Below are positions 1-10,037 of a stretch of 64,000 nucleotides of DNA, piece by piece. A program made the position numbers and the translations under genes. The notes below the pieces were generated by a model. The model saw only the letters and a program-made list of their open reading frames with translations, ran no database searches and had not been told where the DNA came from. Position 1 is the stretch's first letter, and the number at the start of each line of letters is the position of its first letter. Source of the DNA: Mesorhizobium wenxiniae (lineage in GTDB: Bacteria > Pseudomonadota > Alphaproteobacteria > Rhizobiales > Rhizobiaceae); NCBI RefSeq assembly GCF_002284535.1, contig NZ_NPKH01000020.1, positions 62,001 to 126,000 of the forward strand, written 5' to 3'.

Positions 1-14
1 GGACGCGTTTAAAT

Positions 15-43
15 TGCAAGGCCTCGTGCCTTGCATTTTTTTT
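15..43 (+). terminator. Rho-independent terminator
   Basis: An 8-bp perfect stem (TGCAAGGC / GCCTTGCA, loop CTCGT) is followed directly by eight T residues, the classic intrinsic terminator layout on the plus strand. The gene it ends would lie before the window start. From 44 to 178 I see no gene, RNA or clear signal. On the minus strand the hairpin lacks a real U-run, so it is unlikely to serve genes read leftward. Confidence 0.8.
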
Positions 44-178
44 GTGCAATCATCTGTTTAGCACGACAAATTGCTAGACCACTTTACCAAGCGCCAGCAC
101 AGCGGGTTCGGAACCTGCATCGGCTTCCAGCCCGGATTGGTGCTCGCATGCAAGATGTGACCAGCCGCGCCCGGCGGT

Positions 179-463
179 CTAATTTTCGGGTCTCTGGCTA
201 AAATCCGGCACGATGTGCGGGATGTCGTCGATGCCGAGGCCGAGCCCCCTCGTAATGCCATAGAAGATGCCAAGAAGAACCATCGTGACGATTGTCGTCC
301 GCAGCATGGCGCGCAGCATATGCGATCCGCGCGGCGCGCTGGGTACAGTGCCCAGCGTCACGTCCTCATCCTCGTCCTGCGTCCTCAGACTGAACGGCAG
401 GATGGCGAACAGCACTACCCACCATGTGATGAAGAACAGGGCGAGAAACGAGACCCAGCTCAT
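179..463 (-). CDS. DUF1467 family small membrane protein
   Basis: This 94-aa protein matches the DUF1467 pattern: an N-terminal membrane segment (about residues 4-24, rich in F/W/V), a polar acidic linker with a DEDED stretch, and a second membrane segment (about 50-72). Function is unknown. Its ATG overlaps the TGA of the methylmalonyl-CoA epimerase gene (ATGA), so the two are translationally coupled at the distal end of the nuo-birA-rnj-mce transcription unit. From memory, this order (rnj, mce, DUF1467, then proS) recurs in rhizobia; proS would lie beyond the left edge. Confidence 0.8.
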   Translation of the reverse strand: MSWVSFLALFFITWWVVLFAILPFSLRTQDEDEDVTLGTVPSAPRGSHMLRAMLRTTIVTMVLLGIFYGITRGLGLGIDDIPHIVPDFSQRPEN

Positions 464-864
464 GCTTGCTCCAGTTCGACCAGCGTGCCGAAGAAATCCT
501 TGGGATGCAGGAACAGCACCGGCTTGCCATGCGCGCCGATCTTCGGGTCGGCGTCGCCAAGGACGCGGGCGCCGCTGGCCTTGAGATGATCACGCGCGGC
601 AAGAATGTCGTCGACCTCGTAGCAGACATGATGCATGCCGCCCGAGGGGTTCTTCTCGAGGAATGCCGCGATCGGCGAATCCTCGCCGAGCGGCTCCAGC
701 AATTCGATCTTGGTGTTGCCGACATCGACGAACACCACCGTCACGCCATGCTCCGGCAACGCCTGCGGCGGGCTCACCTGAGCGCCGAGCGTATCGCGAT
801 AGGCCGCTGTCGCCGTGGCCAGATCCGGCACAGCAAGGGCGACATGGTTCAGGCGTCCGAGCAT
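460..864 (-). CDS. mce: Methylmalonyl-CoA epimerase
   Basis: The 134-aa protein is a single VOC (glyoxalase/bleomycin) fold. It begins with LNHVALAVPDL, has the central MHHVCYEVDDI strand and ends with FFGTLVELEQA; the two His (in LNHVA and MHHVC) and the Glu near the C-terminus are the expected metal ligands. It interconverts (2R)- and (2S)-methylmalonyl-CoA in propionate, odd-chain and branched-chain catabolism, upstream of the B12-dependent mutase. Length is normal for the family. It starts 15 bp after rnj and overlaps DUF1467 by ATGA. Other VOC functions are possible, but the length and pairing with rnj favour epimerase. Confidence 0.88.
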   Translation of the reverse strand: MLGRLNHVALAVPDLATATAAYRDTLGAQVSPPQALPEHGVTVVFVDVGNTKIELLEPLGEDSPIAAFLEKNPSGGMHHVCYEVDDILAARDHLKASGARVLGDADPKIGAHGKPVLFLHPKDFFGTLVELEQA

Positions 865-879
865 AGCGTGCTCCGAAAG

Positions 880-2550
880 TTACCGCGTGACGAACACCGT
901 CACCAGCGGCTTCTTGCCCCACGCTTCATTGGCGGCGCCGCGGACGGCGCGGCGCACTGCCTCCTGCACGAGGTCGAGATCTCTTCGGCGCTGACGGGGG
1001 ATGGAGTCCACGGCGCCGATTGCCGCATCGATCATCAGGTCTTCCAGGCTCTCGCCGCGGGCGTCGGCCTCGGCGACGCCGATGGCGACCAGATCGGGAT
1101 CGCCGGCGAGCTCATACTTGTCGTCGAGCACGACATTGACCGCGACATGGCCGGCAAAGGACAGCTTGCGCCGGTCGCGAATGCCCATCGCCTGGTCGGT
1201 GCCGATCAGCCTGCCGTCCTTGTAGATACGGCCGAACTGCACCTGGTCGATGATCGTCGCCGCACCGGGATAGAGCCGCAGCATGTCGCCGTCGCGGACC
1301 TGCGCCACCTGGCCGATGCCCGACACCGACATCAGCGACCCCTGCGCTACAAGATGCGCCGCCTCGCCATGCACCGGCACGCCGATCTGCGGGCGCACCC
1401 ATTGATACATCTTGCGCAATTCGCTGCGGCGCGGATGGCCGGAGACGTGCACCAGCGCATCGCCGTCCTCGATGATCTTGATGCCGAGATCGATCAGCCG
1501 GTTCTTGATCTCGAGGATACCCTTCTCGTTGCCGGGAATAGTGCGCGAGGAAAACACCACCGTGTCGCCTGCTGTCAGCGACACCGATTTCATCTCCTCG
1601 CGCGACAGTTTTGCCAATGCCGCAAGCGGCTCGCCCTGGCTGCCGGTGCAGATGATGACGAGGTTTTCGCGCGGGATGAACCCAAAATCCTCCTCGGCGA
1701 TGAATTCGGGCAGCCCGTCCATATAGCCGAGCTCGCCGGCAACATCGATGACGCGCTTCAGCGAGCGGCCGAGCACCAGGCACTGGCGGCCGGCGTCGCG
1801 TGCCGCCTTGGCAATGGAGACGATGCGCCCGACATTGGAGGAAAAAGTGGTGACCGCGACACGGCCCTTGGCGCTCTGGATGACGCCCTTGAGGCCCTCG
1901 CCCACCGCCACTTCCGACGGCGACTCCCCTTCCCGCAGCGCATTGGTGGAATCGCAGATCAGCGCCAGCACGCCGTTGTCGCCATAGGCGCGGAAGCGGG
2001 CCTCGTCGGTCATCGGCCCGATCGTCGGCGCCGGATCGATCTTCCAGTCGCCGGTGTGGATGACGGTGCCGGCCGGCGAGGTGATCGCCAGCGACATCGG
2101 TTCGGGGATCGAATGCGCGACAGGGATGGCCTCGATCTCGAACGGGCCGACACTGAATTTTTCGCCGGCGCGGTAGATCGTCACCGGGATCTTCGGTGCG
2201 CCCTGCTCGCCCTGCCGCTTGGCTTCCAGCAATCCGGCCCCGAACGGCGTCATCCAGACCGGCGCCTTGAGCTTCGGCCATGTATCGAGCAGCGCGCCGT
2301 AGTGGTCCTCATGCGCGTGCGTGATGATGATGCCGCGCAGATTGGCGACGTTCTCCTCGATGAAGCGCGTGTCGGGCAGCACCAGGTCGACGCCAGGCAG
2401 GCTGGCATCGGGAAAGGTGACCCCGACATCGACAACGATCCATTCGCGCGCATTGACCGGGCCGTAGCCATAGAGAGCGAAGTTCATGCCGATCTCGCCG
2501 ACGCCGCCGAGCGGCACGAAGACGAGTTCGGCGTTTTCCGCTGTCGCCAT
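880..2550 (-). CDS. rnj: Ribonuclease J
   Basis: The 556-aa protein is a metallo-beta-lactamase/beta-CASP RNase. The HxHxDH zinc motif is seen as ITHAHEDHYGAL (H78, H80, D82, H83), with further motifs VIHTGDWKID and VSGHPRR. RNase J has 5'-3' exonuclease and endonuclease activity in rRNA maturation and mRNA turnover. An ATG at 2640 exists, but the ATG at 2550 follows an AGGAAAGG ribosome site and begins MATAENAELVFVPLGG, the usual N-terminus, so it is preferred. The gene lies 64 bp after birA and 15 bp before mce, so it is probably read from the complex I operon. Confidence 0.93.
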   Translation of the reverse strand: MATAENAELVFVPLGGVGEIGMNFALYGYGPVNAREWIVVDVGVTFPDASLPGVDLVLPDTRFIEENVANLRGIIITHAHEDHYGALLDTWPKLKAPVWMTPFGAGLLEAKRQGEQGAPKIPVTIYRAGEKFSVGPFEIEAIPVAHSIPEPMSLAITSPAGTVIHTGDWKIDPAPTIGPMTDEARFRAYGDNGVLALICDSTNALREGESPSEVAVGEGLKGVIQSAKGRVAVTTFSSNVGRIVSIAKAARDAGRQCLVLGRSLKRVIDVAGELGYMDGLPEFIAEEDFGFIPRENLVIICTGSQGEPLAALAKLSREEMKSVSLTAGDTVVFSSRTIPGNEKGILEIKNRLIDLGIKIIEDGDALVHVSGHPRRSELRKMYQWVRPQIGVPVHGEAAHLVAQGSLMSVSGIGQVAQVRDGDMLRLYPGAATIIDQVQFGRIYKDGRLIGTDQAMGIRDRRKLSFAGHVAVNVVLDDKYELAGDPDLVAIGVAEADARGESLEDLMIDAAIGAVDSIPRQRRRDLDLVQEAVRRAVRGAANEAWGKKPLVTVFVTR

Positions 2551-2614
2551 GATCTTTCCTTTCCTGGCGGTCAAGCCAGGCCCTTCAAAACTGGGGCCCG
2601 TCAAACCTGACCCG

Positions 2615-3436
2615 TCAAACCTGGGCCGACGCGACCGCACCGAAATGCACGTCGCCGGCGGCGATCGTCAGAACCGAACCCTTATCGTCGCGGATCACGA
2701 AACGGCAGTCCTCGTCAATGGTCTCGAACGTGCCGCGCACCACATTACCGTCAATTCTGACAGCAACCTGCCCGCCAAGCCCTGCCGCGCGCGCCAGCCA
2801 GCGCCGCCTGACGGCGGAAAGCCCACGCCCATCATTCCACAGCCGCGCATTCTCGCTCCAGGCATCCGACAGCGCCAGAAACAACGTCTCGGCATCGCAA
2901 GCAGCGCCCAGCGCGCTAAGCGATGTCGCCGGATAAGGCAAATCTTCGGGATAAGCCACAACATTGACGCCGATGCCCACCGCCACCGCGAAGCGATCGC
3001 CTTCGAGTATGGCCGTTTCCAGCAGGATGCCGGCAAGCTTGGCGCCGGAGGCGAGCACATCGTTCGGCCATTTCAGCTCGAAACGGTTCTTCCCATCGCT
3101 GCCGCCGTCGAGGCCGATTGCGATCCTGCCCTTCGGCACGACGGCGTCGAGCGCATCGGCCAGCGCCAGGCCGGCGACGAAGCCGAGTGTCGCGGCCAAG
3201 CGAAGCTCGGCATTGGTGACCAACAGCAGCGTTGCCGCCAGATTGCCCTCGGGCGTCGCCCAGACCCGGCCGCGCCGGCCACGTCCGCTTTCCTGTTTTT
3301 TTGAAACGACCCAGAGCTTGCCCGGATCTCCCGCCCGCGCATGGTCCAGCGCCAGCGCATTAGTGGAACCGACGGTGTCATGTGCCTCGAGCCGGAACCC
3401 TTCCGAGGCCGCTGTTGGAGCCAGCCGAAATGCCAT
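2615..3436 (-). CDS. birA: Biotin--[acetyl-CoA-carboxylase] ligase
   Basis: This 273-aa class I biotin protein ligase attaches biotin to BCCP and other carboxylases. It has the biotinyl-AMP loop GRGRRGRVWA (about 51-60), the KWPNDVLASGAKLAGIL active-site segment, and a C-terminal SH3-like domain. There is no N-terminal winged helix, so it should not double as the bio repressor as it does in E. coli. The start is uncertain: an ATG at 3472 would overlap nuoN by about 30 bp; the ATG at 3436, just past the nuoN stop, is preferred although no strong ribosome site is visible for either. Confidence 0.9.
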   Translation of the reverse strand: MAFRLAPTAASEGFRLEAHDTVGSTNALALDHARAGDPGKLWVVSKKQESGRGRRGRVWATPEGNLAATLLLVTNAELRLAATLGFVAGLALADALDAVVPKGRIAIGLDGGSDGKNRFELKWPNDVLASGAKLAGILLETAILEGDRFAVAVGIGVNVVAYPEDLPYPATSLSALGAACDAETLFLALSDAWSENARLWNDGRGLSAVRRRWLARAAGLGGQVAVRIDGNVVRGTFETIDEDCRFVIRDDKGSVLTIAAGDVHFGAVASAQV

Positions 3437-3440
3437 CCCG

Positions 3441-4877
3441 TCAGAAAAACGTCTTGGCGGCGGCTTCGGCATAGGTGCCGATCGGCCCGCCGATCAGCAC
3501 ATAGAACAGCACGAAGGCGCCGCAGACGCCGAGCACCACGCGAAGTTCGGTCGCCATCGGCACGAAGCCGCCGACCGGTTCGTCGAACCACATGATCTTG
3601 ATGATGCGCAGATAATAATAGGCGCCCACCACCGAGGCCAGCACGCCGATGATCGCCAGCGCGTAGAGGTTGGCGTTGATGGCGGCGAGGAACACGTACC
3701 ACTTCCCCCAGAAGCCGGCGAGCGGCGGGATGCCGGCCAGCGAGAACATCAGGATGGTGAGGATCGTCGCCATGATCGGATTGGTCGACGACAGGCCGGC
3801 GAGATCGCTGATCTGTTCGACATTGCCTTCCTTGCGCCGCATGGCGAGGATGAAGGCGAAGGTGCCGAGCGTCATCACCAGATAGATCAGCATGTAGATG
3901 GCGACGCCGCGCACGCCGGCTTGGCTGTTGGCGGCGAGACCGACCAGCGCGTAGCCCATATGGCCGATCGAGGAATAGGCCATCAGCCGCTTGATGTTGG
4001 TCTGGCCGATGGCCGCGAAGGCGCCGAGCGCCATCGAGGCGATCGAGATGAAGACGATGATCTGCTGCCAGTCGGCGGCGATCGGCTTGAACGCGCCCAT
4101 TGTGACGCGCACGATCAGCGCCATCGCCGCCATCTTCGGCGCCGCCGCGAGGAAGGCCGTCACCGGCGTCGGCGCGCCCTCATAGACGTCGGGCGTCCAC
4201 ATGTGGAACGGCACCGCCGATATCTTGAAGGCGAGGCCGGCCAGCACGAAGACCAGGCCAAAGACGAGGCCAAGCTGCCGCTCGCCGCCGCCCAACGCCG
4301 TGGCGATCTCCTGGAACCCGGTGTTGCCGGTGTAGCCGTAGACGAGGCTGATGCCGTAAAGCAGCATGCCTGACGACAGCGCGCCGAGGACGAAATATTT
4401 CAACCCCGCCTCGGTCGAGCGCAGATTGTCCCGGTTGATCGCCGCCAGCACATAAATCGCCAGCGACTGCAATTCGAGGCCGAGATAAAGCCCGATCATG
4501 CCGTTAGCCGAGATCATCAGCATCATGCCGAGCGTGCACAGCAGGATCAGCACCGGATATTCGAACTTGTCGAAATGCTCCGCCTTGGCGAAGCGCATCG
4601 ACATGACCAGCGTCACCGCCGACCCGATCAGCGCCAGCACCTTCATGAAGCGGGCGAAGGGATCCTGGACAAAGGCCTCGCCATAGGCATTGCCCTGCCC
4701 GGTGGAAAAGATCGTCCAGACGCCGGCAATCACCAGGACGGCGACGGCAAGGCCGCTCACCGTGGTGGTGGTGTTTGCGCGCGAATAGGCGCCGAGCATC
4801 AGGAGCGCCAGGGCGCCAATGGCGAGGATCAGCTCTGGTGTCGAGAGCGACAGGCTGGAGAGAAGGTCCGGCGTCAT
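3441..4877 (-). CDS. nuoN: NADH-quinone oxidoreductase subunit N
   Basis: The 478-aa protein is one of the three antiporter-like proton-pumping subunits of complex I, with about 14 membrane helices. Conserved lysine-bearing helices are visible, for example [17 protein letters not shown] and [18 protein letters not shown]. The ATG at 4877 has GGGAGG ten bases upstream; a TTG nine bases earlier is too close to that ribosome site. It is the last nuo gene, 18 bp after nuoM, with birA following immediately. Confidence 0.96.
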   Translation of the reverse strand: MTPDLLSSLSLSTPELILAIGALALLMLGAYSRANTTTTVSGLAVAVLVIAGVWTIFSTGQGNAYGEAFVQDPFARFMKVLALIGSAVTLVMSMRFAKAEHFDKFEYPVLILLCTLGMMLMISANGMIGLYLGLELQSLAIYVLAAINRDNLRSTEAGLKYFVLGALSSGMLLYGISLVYGYTGNTGFQEIATALGGGERQLGLVFGLVFVLAGLAFKISAVPFHMWTPDVYEGAPTPVTAFLAAAPKMAAMALIVRVTMGAFKPIAADWQQIIVFISIASMALGAFAAIGQTNIKRLMAYSSIGHMGYALVGLAANSQAGVRGVAIYMLIYLVMTLGTFAFILAMRRKEGNVEQISDLAGLSSTNPIMATILTILMFSLAGIPPLAGFWGKWYVFLAAINANLYALAIIGVLASVVGAYYYLRIIKIMWFDEPVGGFVPMATELRVVLGVCGAFVLFYVLIGGPIGTYAEAAAKTFF

Positions 4878-4895
4878 GGTTCGCAAACCTCCCAG

Positions 4896-6401
4896 TCAGT
4901 TCGCCGCCGCGGTCTGCGCGGTGTCGATGGATGCGGTGACATTGGTGACGAGCGCCTTGACCGATTCGGCCGTCGCATCGAAGACCGGCGCCGGGTAGAC
5001 GCCGAAGAAGATGACCAGCACCACCAGCGGATAGATGATCACCTTCTCGCGCGTCGACAGGTCGAGCAGGCCTTTCAGGCTGTCCTTGGTCAGTGCGCCG
5101 AAGATCACCCGGCGATAGAGCCAGAGCGCATAGGCCGCCGACAGGATGACGCCGGTGGCAGCGAAGAACGCCACCCAGGTGTTGACCCGGAACACGCCGA
5201 GCATGGTCAGGAACTCGCCGACGAAGCCGCTGGTGCCTGGCAGGCCGACATTGGCCATGGTGAAGATCATGAACACGGTGGCGTATTTCGGCATGTTGTT
5301 GACCAGCCCGCCATAGGCGTCGATGTCGCGCGTGTGCATGCGGTCATAGATGACGCCGACACAGAGGAACAGCGCGCCGGAGACGAGGCCGTGCGATAGC
5401 ATCTGGAAGATTGCCCCCTGGACGCCTTCCTGGTTCATCGCGAAGATGCCCATGGTGACGAAGCCCATATGGGCGACCGACGAATAGGCGATCAGCTTCT
5501 TCATGTCCTCCTGCATCAGCGCCACCAGCGAGGTGTAGATGATGGCGACGACGGACAGCGCGAAGACCAGCGGCGCGAACATCTCAGAGGCGATCGGAAA
5601 CATCGGCAGCGAAAAGCGCAGGAAGCCGTATCCGCCCATCTTCAGCAGGATGGCGGCCAGGATCACCGAGCCGGCCGTCGGCGCCTCGACATGGGCGTCT
5701 GGCAGCCAGGTGTGCACCGGCCACATCGGCATCTTCACGGCGAAGGAGGCGAAGAAGGCGAGCCATAGCCAGGTCTGCATGTTGGCCGGGAAGTTGTGCG
5801 TCAGGAGCGTCGGGATGTCGGTAGTGCCGGACTGGAAGAACATCGCCATGATAGCGAGCAGCATCAGCACAGAGCCGGCCAGCGTATAGAGGAAGAACTT
5901 GAACGAGGCGTAGACGCGCCGCTTGCCGCCCCACACGCCGATGATGATGAACATCGGGATCAGGCCGGCTTCGAAGAACACATAGAACAAAACGATGTCG
6001 AGCGCGCAGAACACACCGATCATGAGCGTCTCCAGCAGCAGGAAGGCGATCATGTAGGCCTTGACGCGTTTCTCGATCGATTCCCACGAAGCCAGGATGC
6101 AAAGCGGCATCAGGAAGGTGGTCAGGATGACGAACAGCATGGAGATGCCGTCGACGCCCATATGGTAGGAGATGCCGGAATCCAGCCAGGCAAACTTCTC
6201 GACGAACTGGAAGCCAGGCTCCGAATTGTCGAACCCGGTCCAGATGAACAGCGAGACGATGAAGGTGATGCTCGTCGTCCACAACGCGATGGCGCGGATG
6301 TTGCGGCGGGCATTCTCGCTGTCGTCATTGATCAGCAGAATGAACAGCACACCAACCAGCGGCAGGAAGGTGACCAGCGAGAGGATCGGCCAGGCGGTCA
6401 T
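4896..6401 (-). CDS. nuoM: NADH-quinone oxidoreductase subunit M
   Basis: This 501-aa complex I membrane subunit belongs to the antiporter-like family. Features include [18 protein letters not shown], the [15 protein letters not shown] helix, and a polytopic hydrophobic profile throughout. It translocates protons in the distal membrane arm. Its ATG shares one base with the nuoL stop (TGATG), indicating translational coupling. Length is typical. Confidence 0.97.
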   Translation of the reverse strand: MTAWPILSLVTFLPLVGVLFILLINDDSENARRNIRAIALWTTSITFIVSLFIWTGFDNSEPGFQFVEKFAWLDSGISYHMGVDGISMLFVILTTFLMPLCILASWESIEKRVKAYMIAFLLLETLMIGVFCALDIVLFYVFFEAGLIPMFIIIGVWGGKRRVYASFKFFLYTLAGSVLMLLAIMAMFFQSGTTDIPTLLTHNFPANMQTWLWLAFFASFAVKMPMWPVHTWLPDAHVEAPTAGSVILAAILLKMGGYGFLRFSLPMFPIASEMFAPLVFALSVVAIIYTSLVALMQEDMKKLIAYSSVAHMGFVTMGIFAMNQEGVQGAIFQMLSHGLVSGALFLCVGVIYDRMHTRDIDAYGGLVNNMPKYATVFMIFTMANVGLPGTSGFVGEFLTMLGVFRVNTWVAFFAATGVILSAAYALWLYRRVIFGALTKDSLKGLLDLSTREKVIIYPLVVLVIFFGVYPAPVFDATAESVKALVTNVTASIDTAQTAAAN

Positions 6402-8374
6402 CAGAGCATCATCCAGGTGACGAGTGCGGCAACGCCGATCAGCATGGCGAAGGCGTAGTGATACAGGTAGCCGGTCTGCAGCTTGACGACCCGGTTGGTG
6501 ACATCGACGACGCGCGCCGAAACGCCGTCCGGACCGAGCCCGTCGATGACAGTGCCGTCACCGGTCTTCCACAGAAAGTGGCCGAGGCGTTTTGCCGGCC
6601 GCACGAACAGGAGGTCGTAAAGTTCGTCGAAATACCACTTGTTGAGCAGGAAGGCGTAGAGCCCGCGATGCTGCGCCGCCAAATTCTTCGGCATTTCCGG
6701 CGCGCGGATGTAGAATTGCCAGGCAATCGCAAAGCCGATCAGCATGGCGACAAACGGCGCCAGCTTCACCCATAACGGCACATCGTGCATGTCGTGCAGG
6801 ATGTGGTTTTCCGGGAGCGTAAACAGCGACGCCTTCCAGAACTCGGCGTATCCCTCGCCGATGAACGCGCCATGGAAGATCACGCCGGCGAACAGCGCGC
6901 CCGCCGCCAGGATGTACAGCGGCACCAGCATGACCGGCGGCGATTCATGGACATGGTGCATGACCTCGTGGCTCGCCCGCGGCTGGCCGTGGAAGGTCAT
7001 GAAGATCAGCCGCCAGGAATAGAAGCTGGTGAAGCAGGCGGCCACGACCAGCAGCACGAAGGCGAGGCCGGCAACCGGATTGTGCGCGGCAAAGGCGCTT
7101 TCGATGATCGCGTCCTTGGAGAAGAAGCCGGCGGTGCCGATGACCGTCACCGGAATGCCGACGCCGGTCAGCGCCAGCGTGCCGATCACCATCATCCAGT
7201 AGGTCTTCGGAATGAGCGTCCTGAGGCCGCCCATCCTGCGCATGTCCTGTTCGTCGGAGACAGCGTGGATCACCGAGCCGGAGCCGAGGAACAACAGCGC
7301 CTTGAAGAAGGCATGCGTGAACAGATGGAAGATCGCCGCGCCATAGGCGCCGACGCCGAGCGCTACAAACATATAGCCGAGCTGCGAGCAGGTCGAATAG
7401 GCGATGACGCGTTTGATGTCGTTCTGGACGAGGCCGACGGTCGCCGCGAAGAAGGCGGTGAAGGCGCCGATGAAGGTGACCACCATCAGCGCCGAATGCG
7501 ACAGTTCGAACAGCGGCGACAGCCGTGCCAGCATGAACACGCCGGCGGTCACCATGGTGGCGGCATGGATAAGCGCAGAGACCGGCGTCGGGCCTTCCAT
7601 GGCGTCCGGCAGCCAGGTGTGCAGCGGCACCTGGGCCGACTTGCCCATGGCGCCCATGAACAAAAGCAGGCAGACGACGGTCATCGCGGCCTGCTTGTCG
7701 AGCGCATAGCCGAGGAAGGTCAATACTGCAGCGCCCTCGGGGGCGCCTTCGGCCGGAATGAATGTCGCTGCATTGGCGAATATGGTGCCGAGATTGACCG
7801 AGCCGAACAGCACGAACACACCGAAGATGCCGAGCGCAAAGCCGAAATCGCCGACGCGGTTGACGACGAAGGCCTTGATGGCGGCGGCATTGGCCGACGG
7901 CTTCTTGTACCAGAAGCCGATCAGCAGGTAGGAGGCGAGACCGACGCCTTCCCAGCCGAAGAACATCTGCACGAGGTTATCGGCGGTCACCAGCATCAGC
8001 ATGGCGAAGGTGAACAGCGACAGATAGGCGAAGAAGCGCGGCCGGTTCGGGTCGTGATGCATGTACCCGATCGAGTAGATGTGGACCAGCGCCGACACCG
8101 TGTTGACCACGACCAGCATCACCACCGTAAGCGTATCGATGCGCAGCGCCCATGCGGCCTCTAACCCGCCCGACTGGATCCAGCGCAGCACCGGCACGGT
8201 GAACACCTCGCCCTCGCCGAAACCGACGGCGAAGAAGGCGACCCACGACAGCACGGCTGATATCACCAGGAAGCCGGAGGTGATGTATTCGGACGCCTTG
8301 GCGCCGAGCGACGTGCCGAACAGGCCGACGATCAGGAAGCCGAGCAGAGGAAGGAAGACGATGGCCTGATACAT
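6401..8374 (-). CDS. nuoL: NADH-quinone oxidoreductase subunit L
   Basis: The 657-aa protein is the largest antiporter-like subunit. It carries [33 protein letters not shown] sequence (split here by description: [17 protein letters not shown], then the HAATMV segment), the [16 protein letters not shown] helix, and a long C-terminal region that forms the lateral helix along the membrane arm. The ATG at 8374 is chosen over a TTG at 8389, which would lie inside the nuoK stop region. It ends with a TGATG overlap into nuoM. Confidence 0.97.
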   Translation of the reverse strand: MYQAIVFLPLLGFLIVGLFGTSLGAKASEYITSGFLVISAVLSWVAFFAVGFGEGEVFTVPVLRWIQSGGLEAAWALRIDTLTVVMLVVVNTVSALVHIYSIGYMHHDPNRPRFFAYLSLFTFAMLMLVTADNLVQMFFGWEGVGLASYLLIGFWYKKPSANAAAIKAFVVNRVGDFGFALGIFGVFVLFGSVNLGTIFANAATFIPAEGAPEGAAVLTFLGYALDKQAAMTVVCLLLFMGAMGKSAQVPLHTWLPDAMEGPTPVSALIHAATMVTAGVFMLARLSPLFELSHSALMVVTFIGAFTAFFAATVGLVQNDIKRVIAYSTCSQLGYMFVALGVGAYGAAIFHLFTHAFFKALLFLGSGSVIHAVSDEQDMRRMGGLRTLIPKTYWMMVIGTLALTGVGIPVTVIGTAGFFSKDAIIESAFAAHNPVAGLAFVLLVVAACFTSFYSWRLIFMTFHGQPRASHEVMHHVHESPPVMLVPLYILAAGALFAGVIFHGAFIGEGYAEFWKASLFTLPENHILHDMHDVPLWVKLAPFVAMLIGFAIAWQFYIRAPEMPKNLAAQHRGLYAFLLNKWYFDELYDLLFVRPAKRLGHFLWKTGDGTVIDGLGPDGVSARVVDVTNRVVKLQTGYLYHYAFAMLIGVAALVTWMML

Positions 8375-8385
8375 GGTGGTTTCCG

Positions 8386-8694
8386 TCAACCCTTCATCAT
8401 GTTCACGTCTTCGACCGCGATCGAACCGCGGTTGCGGAAGAAGACGACGAGAATGGCGAGGCCGATCGCCGCTTCAGCCGCTGCGACCGTCAGCACGAAC
8501 AGCGCAAACACCTGTCCGACGAGATCGCCGAGTGCTGCCGAGAAGGCGACGAAATTGATGTTGACCGCGAGCAGGATCAGCTCGATCGACATCAGGATGA
8601 CGATGATGTTCCTGCGGTTGAGAAAAATGCCGAACACGCCGAGCGTGAACAGGATCGCCGATACGGTCAGATAGTGCGCGATGCCGACGATCAT
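8386..8694 (-). CDS. nuoK: NADH-quinone oxidoreductase subunit K
   Basis: The 102-aa protein has three membrane helices and the family signature [20 protein letters not shown] with its buried glutamates (…[10 protein letters not shown], and [10 protein letters not shown]). It lies in the proton channel beside NuoJ, NuoA and NuoN. An upstream in-frame start at 8757 would run deep into nuoJ; the ATG at 8694 lies one base after the nuoJ stop (TGA G ATG) and gives the usual [11 protein letters not shown] start. Confidence 0.97.
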   Translation of the reverse strand: MIVGIAHYLTVSAILFTLGVFGIFLNRRNIIVILMSIELILLAVNINFVAFSAALGDLVGQVFALFVLTVAAAEAAIGLAILVVFFRNRGSIAVEDVNMMKG

Positions 8695-8695
8695 C

Positions 8696-9316
8696 TCAGA
8701 TTCCCTCGCCCGTCTTGACCTTGCGGATTTCCATTCCCGTTGCCGGCGTGCGGCCAACCTGGGCTGAGATCGACTGCCGCTTGATCCCCGGCTTGTGGCG
8801 CAGCGTCAGCACGATAGCGCCGATCATGGCGACCAGCAGCACAAGGCCTGCAATCTGGAAATAGTAGAGGTAGTCCGTGTAGAGGATGTCGCCGAGCGCT
8901 GCCGTGTTCGAGCGCGCGGCAAGGTCCGGAATGGGCTTCGAAACCGTCGCGGCCAGTTGCGGCGCGAACGTATAGCCGCCCAGCACCACGATCAGCTCAG
9001 CCGCCAGGATCAGCCCGACCAGCGCGCCGATCGGCGCGTATTGCAGGGCGCCTTCCTTCATTTCGGCGAAATCGACGTCGAGCATCATGACGACGAACAG
9101 GAACAGCACCATGACCGCGCCGACATAGACGACGAGCAGGATCATCGCCAGGAACTCGGCGCCGGTCAGCATGAACAGGCCCGCAGCGTTGAAGAAGGTC
9201 AGGATCAGGAACAGCACCGAATGCACGGGATTGCGCGCCGAAATGACCATGAACGCCGACGCCACCGCGACAAAGGCGAAGAGGTAGAAAAAGGCCGCCT
9301 CTAGTCCATTTAGCAT
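8696..9316 (-). CDS. nuoJ: NADH-quinone oxidoreductase subunit J
   Basis: The 206-aa protein has five membrane helices, including [20 protein letters not shown], the conserved NuoJ helix with its pi-bulge glycine region. A polar C-terminal tail (about 165-206) follows the last helix. It is separated from nuoI by about 230 bp, the only large gap in the nuo cluster, which holds two palindromic repeats. Confidence 0.96.
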   Translation of the reverse strand: MLNGLEAAFFYLFAFVAVASAFMVISARNPVHSVLFLILTFFNAAGLFMLTGAEFLAMILLVVYVGAVMVLFLFVVMMLDVDFAEMKEGALQYAPIGALVGLILAAELIVVLGGYTFAPQLAATVSKPIPDLAARSNTAALGDILYTDYLYYFQIAGLVLLVAMIGAIVLTLRHKPGIKRQSISAQVGRTPATGMEIRKVKTGEGI

Positions 9317-9405
9317 GGGTTCCCCCGGGGTTCCTGTCGGACCGGCTTTCGCCCTGTCCGTTGTGTGCTTCGTTCCGCCTCCGGTGCCGAAGCCGCGTGT
9401 TCCTA

Positions 9406-9453
9406 GCGCATGTTCCGATCGGGTTGAAAGACCCGATCGAAAGAAACATGCGC
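9406..9453. repeat. Intergenic inverted repeat, nuoI-nuoJ gap
   Basis: The left arm GCGCATGTTCCGATCGGGT and a right arm starting ACCCGATCG and ending AAACATGCGC are near-complementary around a short TGAAAG loop. The inner GATCGGGT/ACCCGATC part is perfect. It lies between nuoI and nuoJ within one operon, so the nuo transcript could fold here. It resembles rhizobial palindromic intergenic units from memory; copy number elsewhere cannot be judged from this window. Confidence 0.65.
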
Positions 9454-9470
9454 CACTCTCTTACTTCGGT

Positions 9471-9514
9471 GGATGATCTTTGTCCGAAAAGTCTGCAACT
9501 GTTCGGGATCATCC
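9471..9514. repeat. RIME-like palindromic repeat
   Basis: GGATGATC at 9471-9478 pairs with GATCATCC at 9507-9514. The interior contains CCGAAAAGT and TTCGGG segments typical of a short rhizobial repeat family. A related element with the same GATC-ending arms and a CGAAAAGTGGGAA-like core occurs at 34776-34845. It sits directly downstream of the previous repeat and about 30 bp past the end of nuoI; on the minus strand it falls between nuoI and nuoJ. Confidence 0.6.
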
Positions 9515-9545
9515 TCTGAACGAGGCCTCTCGCCCCGTCCATGCG

Positions 9546-10037
9546 TCAGCGATACGGCGCATCCAGCGAGATGTTGCGCGCCAGTTCGCGCTCCCAGCGG
9601 TCGCCATTGGCCAGCAGCTTGTCCTTGTCGTAATAAAGTTCCTCGCGCGTCTCGGTGGCGAATTCGAAATTCGGCCCCTCGACGATGGCGTCGACCGGGC
9701 AGGCCTCCTGGCAGAAGCCGCAATAGATGCACTTCACCATATCGATATCGTAACGCACCGTGCGGCGCGTGCCGTCGTTGCGGCGCGGGCCGGCCTCGAT
9801 GGTGATGGCCTGCGCCGGACAGATCGCCTCGCACAATTTGCAGGCGATGCAGCGTTCCTCGCCGTTCGGATAGCGGCGCAGCGCATGCTCGCCGCGGAAG
9901 CGCGGGCTGGTCGGCCCCTTCTCGTGCGGATAGTTGATCGTCTCCTTCGGCGCGAAGAACTGGCGCATCGACAGGAAGAAGGCGCTCACGAAGTCCTGCA
10001 AGAGCAGAGACTTGGCGGCTTGGGCTAGAGCGGACAT
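9546..10037 (-). CDS. nuoI: NADH-quinone oxidoreductase subunit I
   Basis: The 163-aa ferredoxin-like subunit has two [4Fe-4S] motifs: [12 protein letters not shown] (C63, C66, C69, C73) and [12 protein letters not shown] (C103, C106, C109, C113). These carry clusters N6a and N6b in the peripheral arm, passing electrons to NuoB. The frame is open much further upstream inside nuoH, but the ATG at 10037 overlaps the nuoH stop by one base and begins [16 protein letters not shown], the standard start. Confidence 0.97.
   Translation of the reverse strand: MSALAQAAKSLLLQDFVSAFFLSMRQFFAPKETINYPHEKGPTSPRFRGEHALRRYPNGEERCIACKLCEAICPAQAITIEAGPRRNDGTRRTVRYDIDMVKCIYCGFCQEACPVDAIVEGPNFEFATETREELYYDKDKLLANGDRWERELARNISLDAPYR

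Noticed and set aside
466..2610. Long open frame antisense to mce and rnj (about 714 codons)
   Set aside because: It is a high-GC shadow of RNase J: composition is rich in Arg/His/Asp, there is no family resemblance, and the real genes occupy the other strand with proper starts and overlaps.
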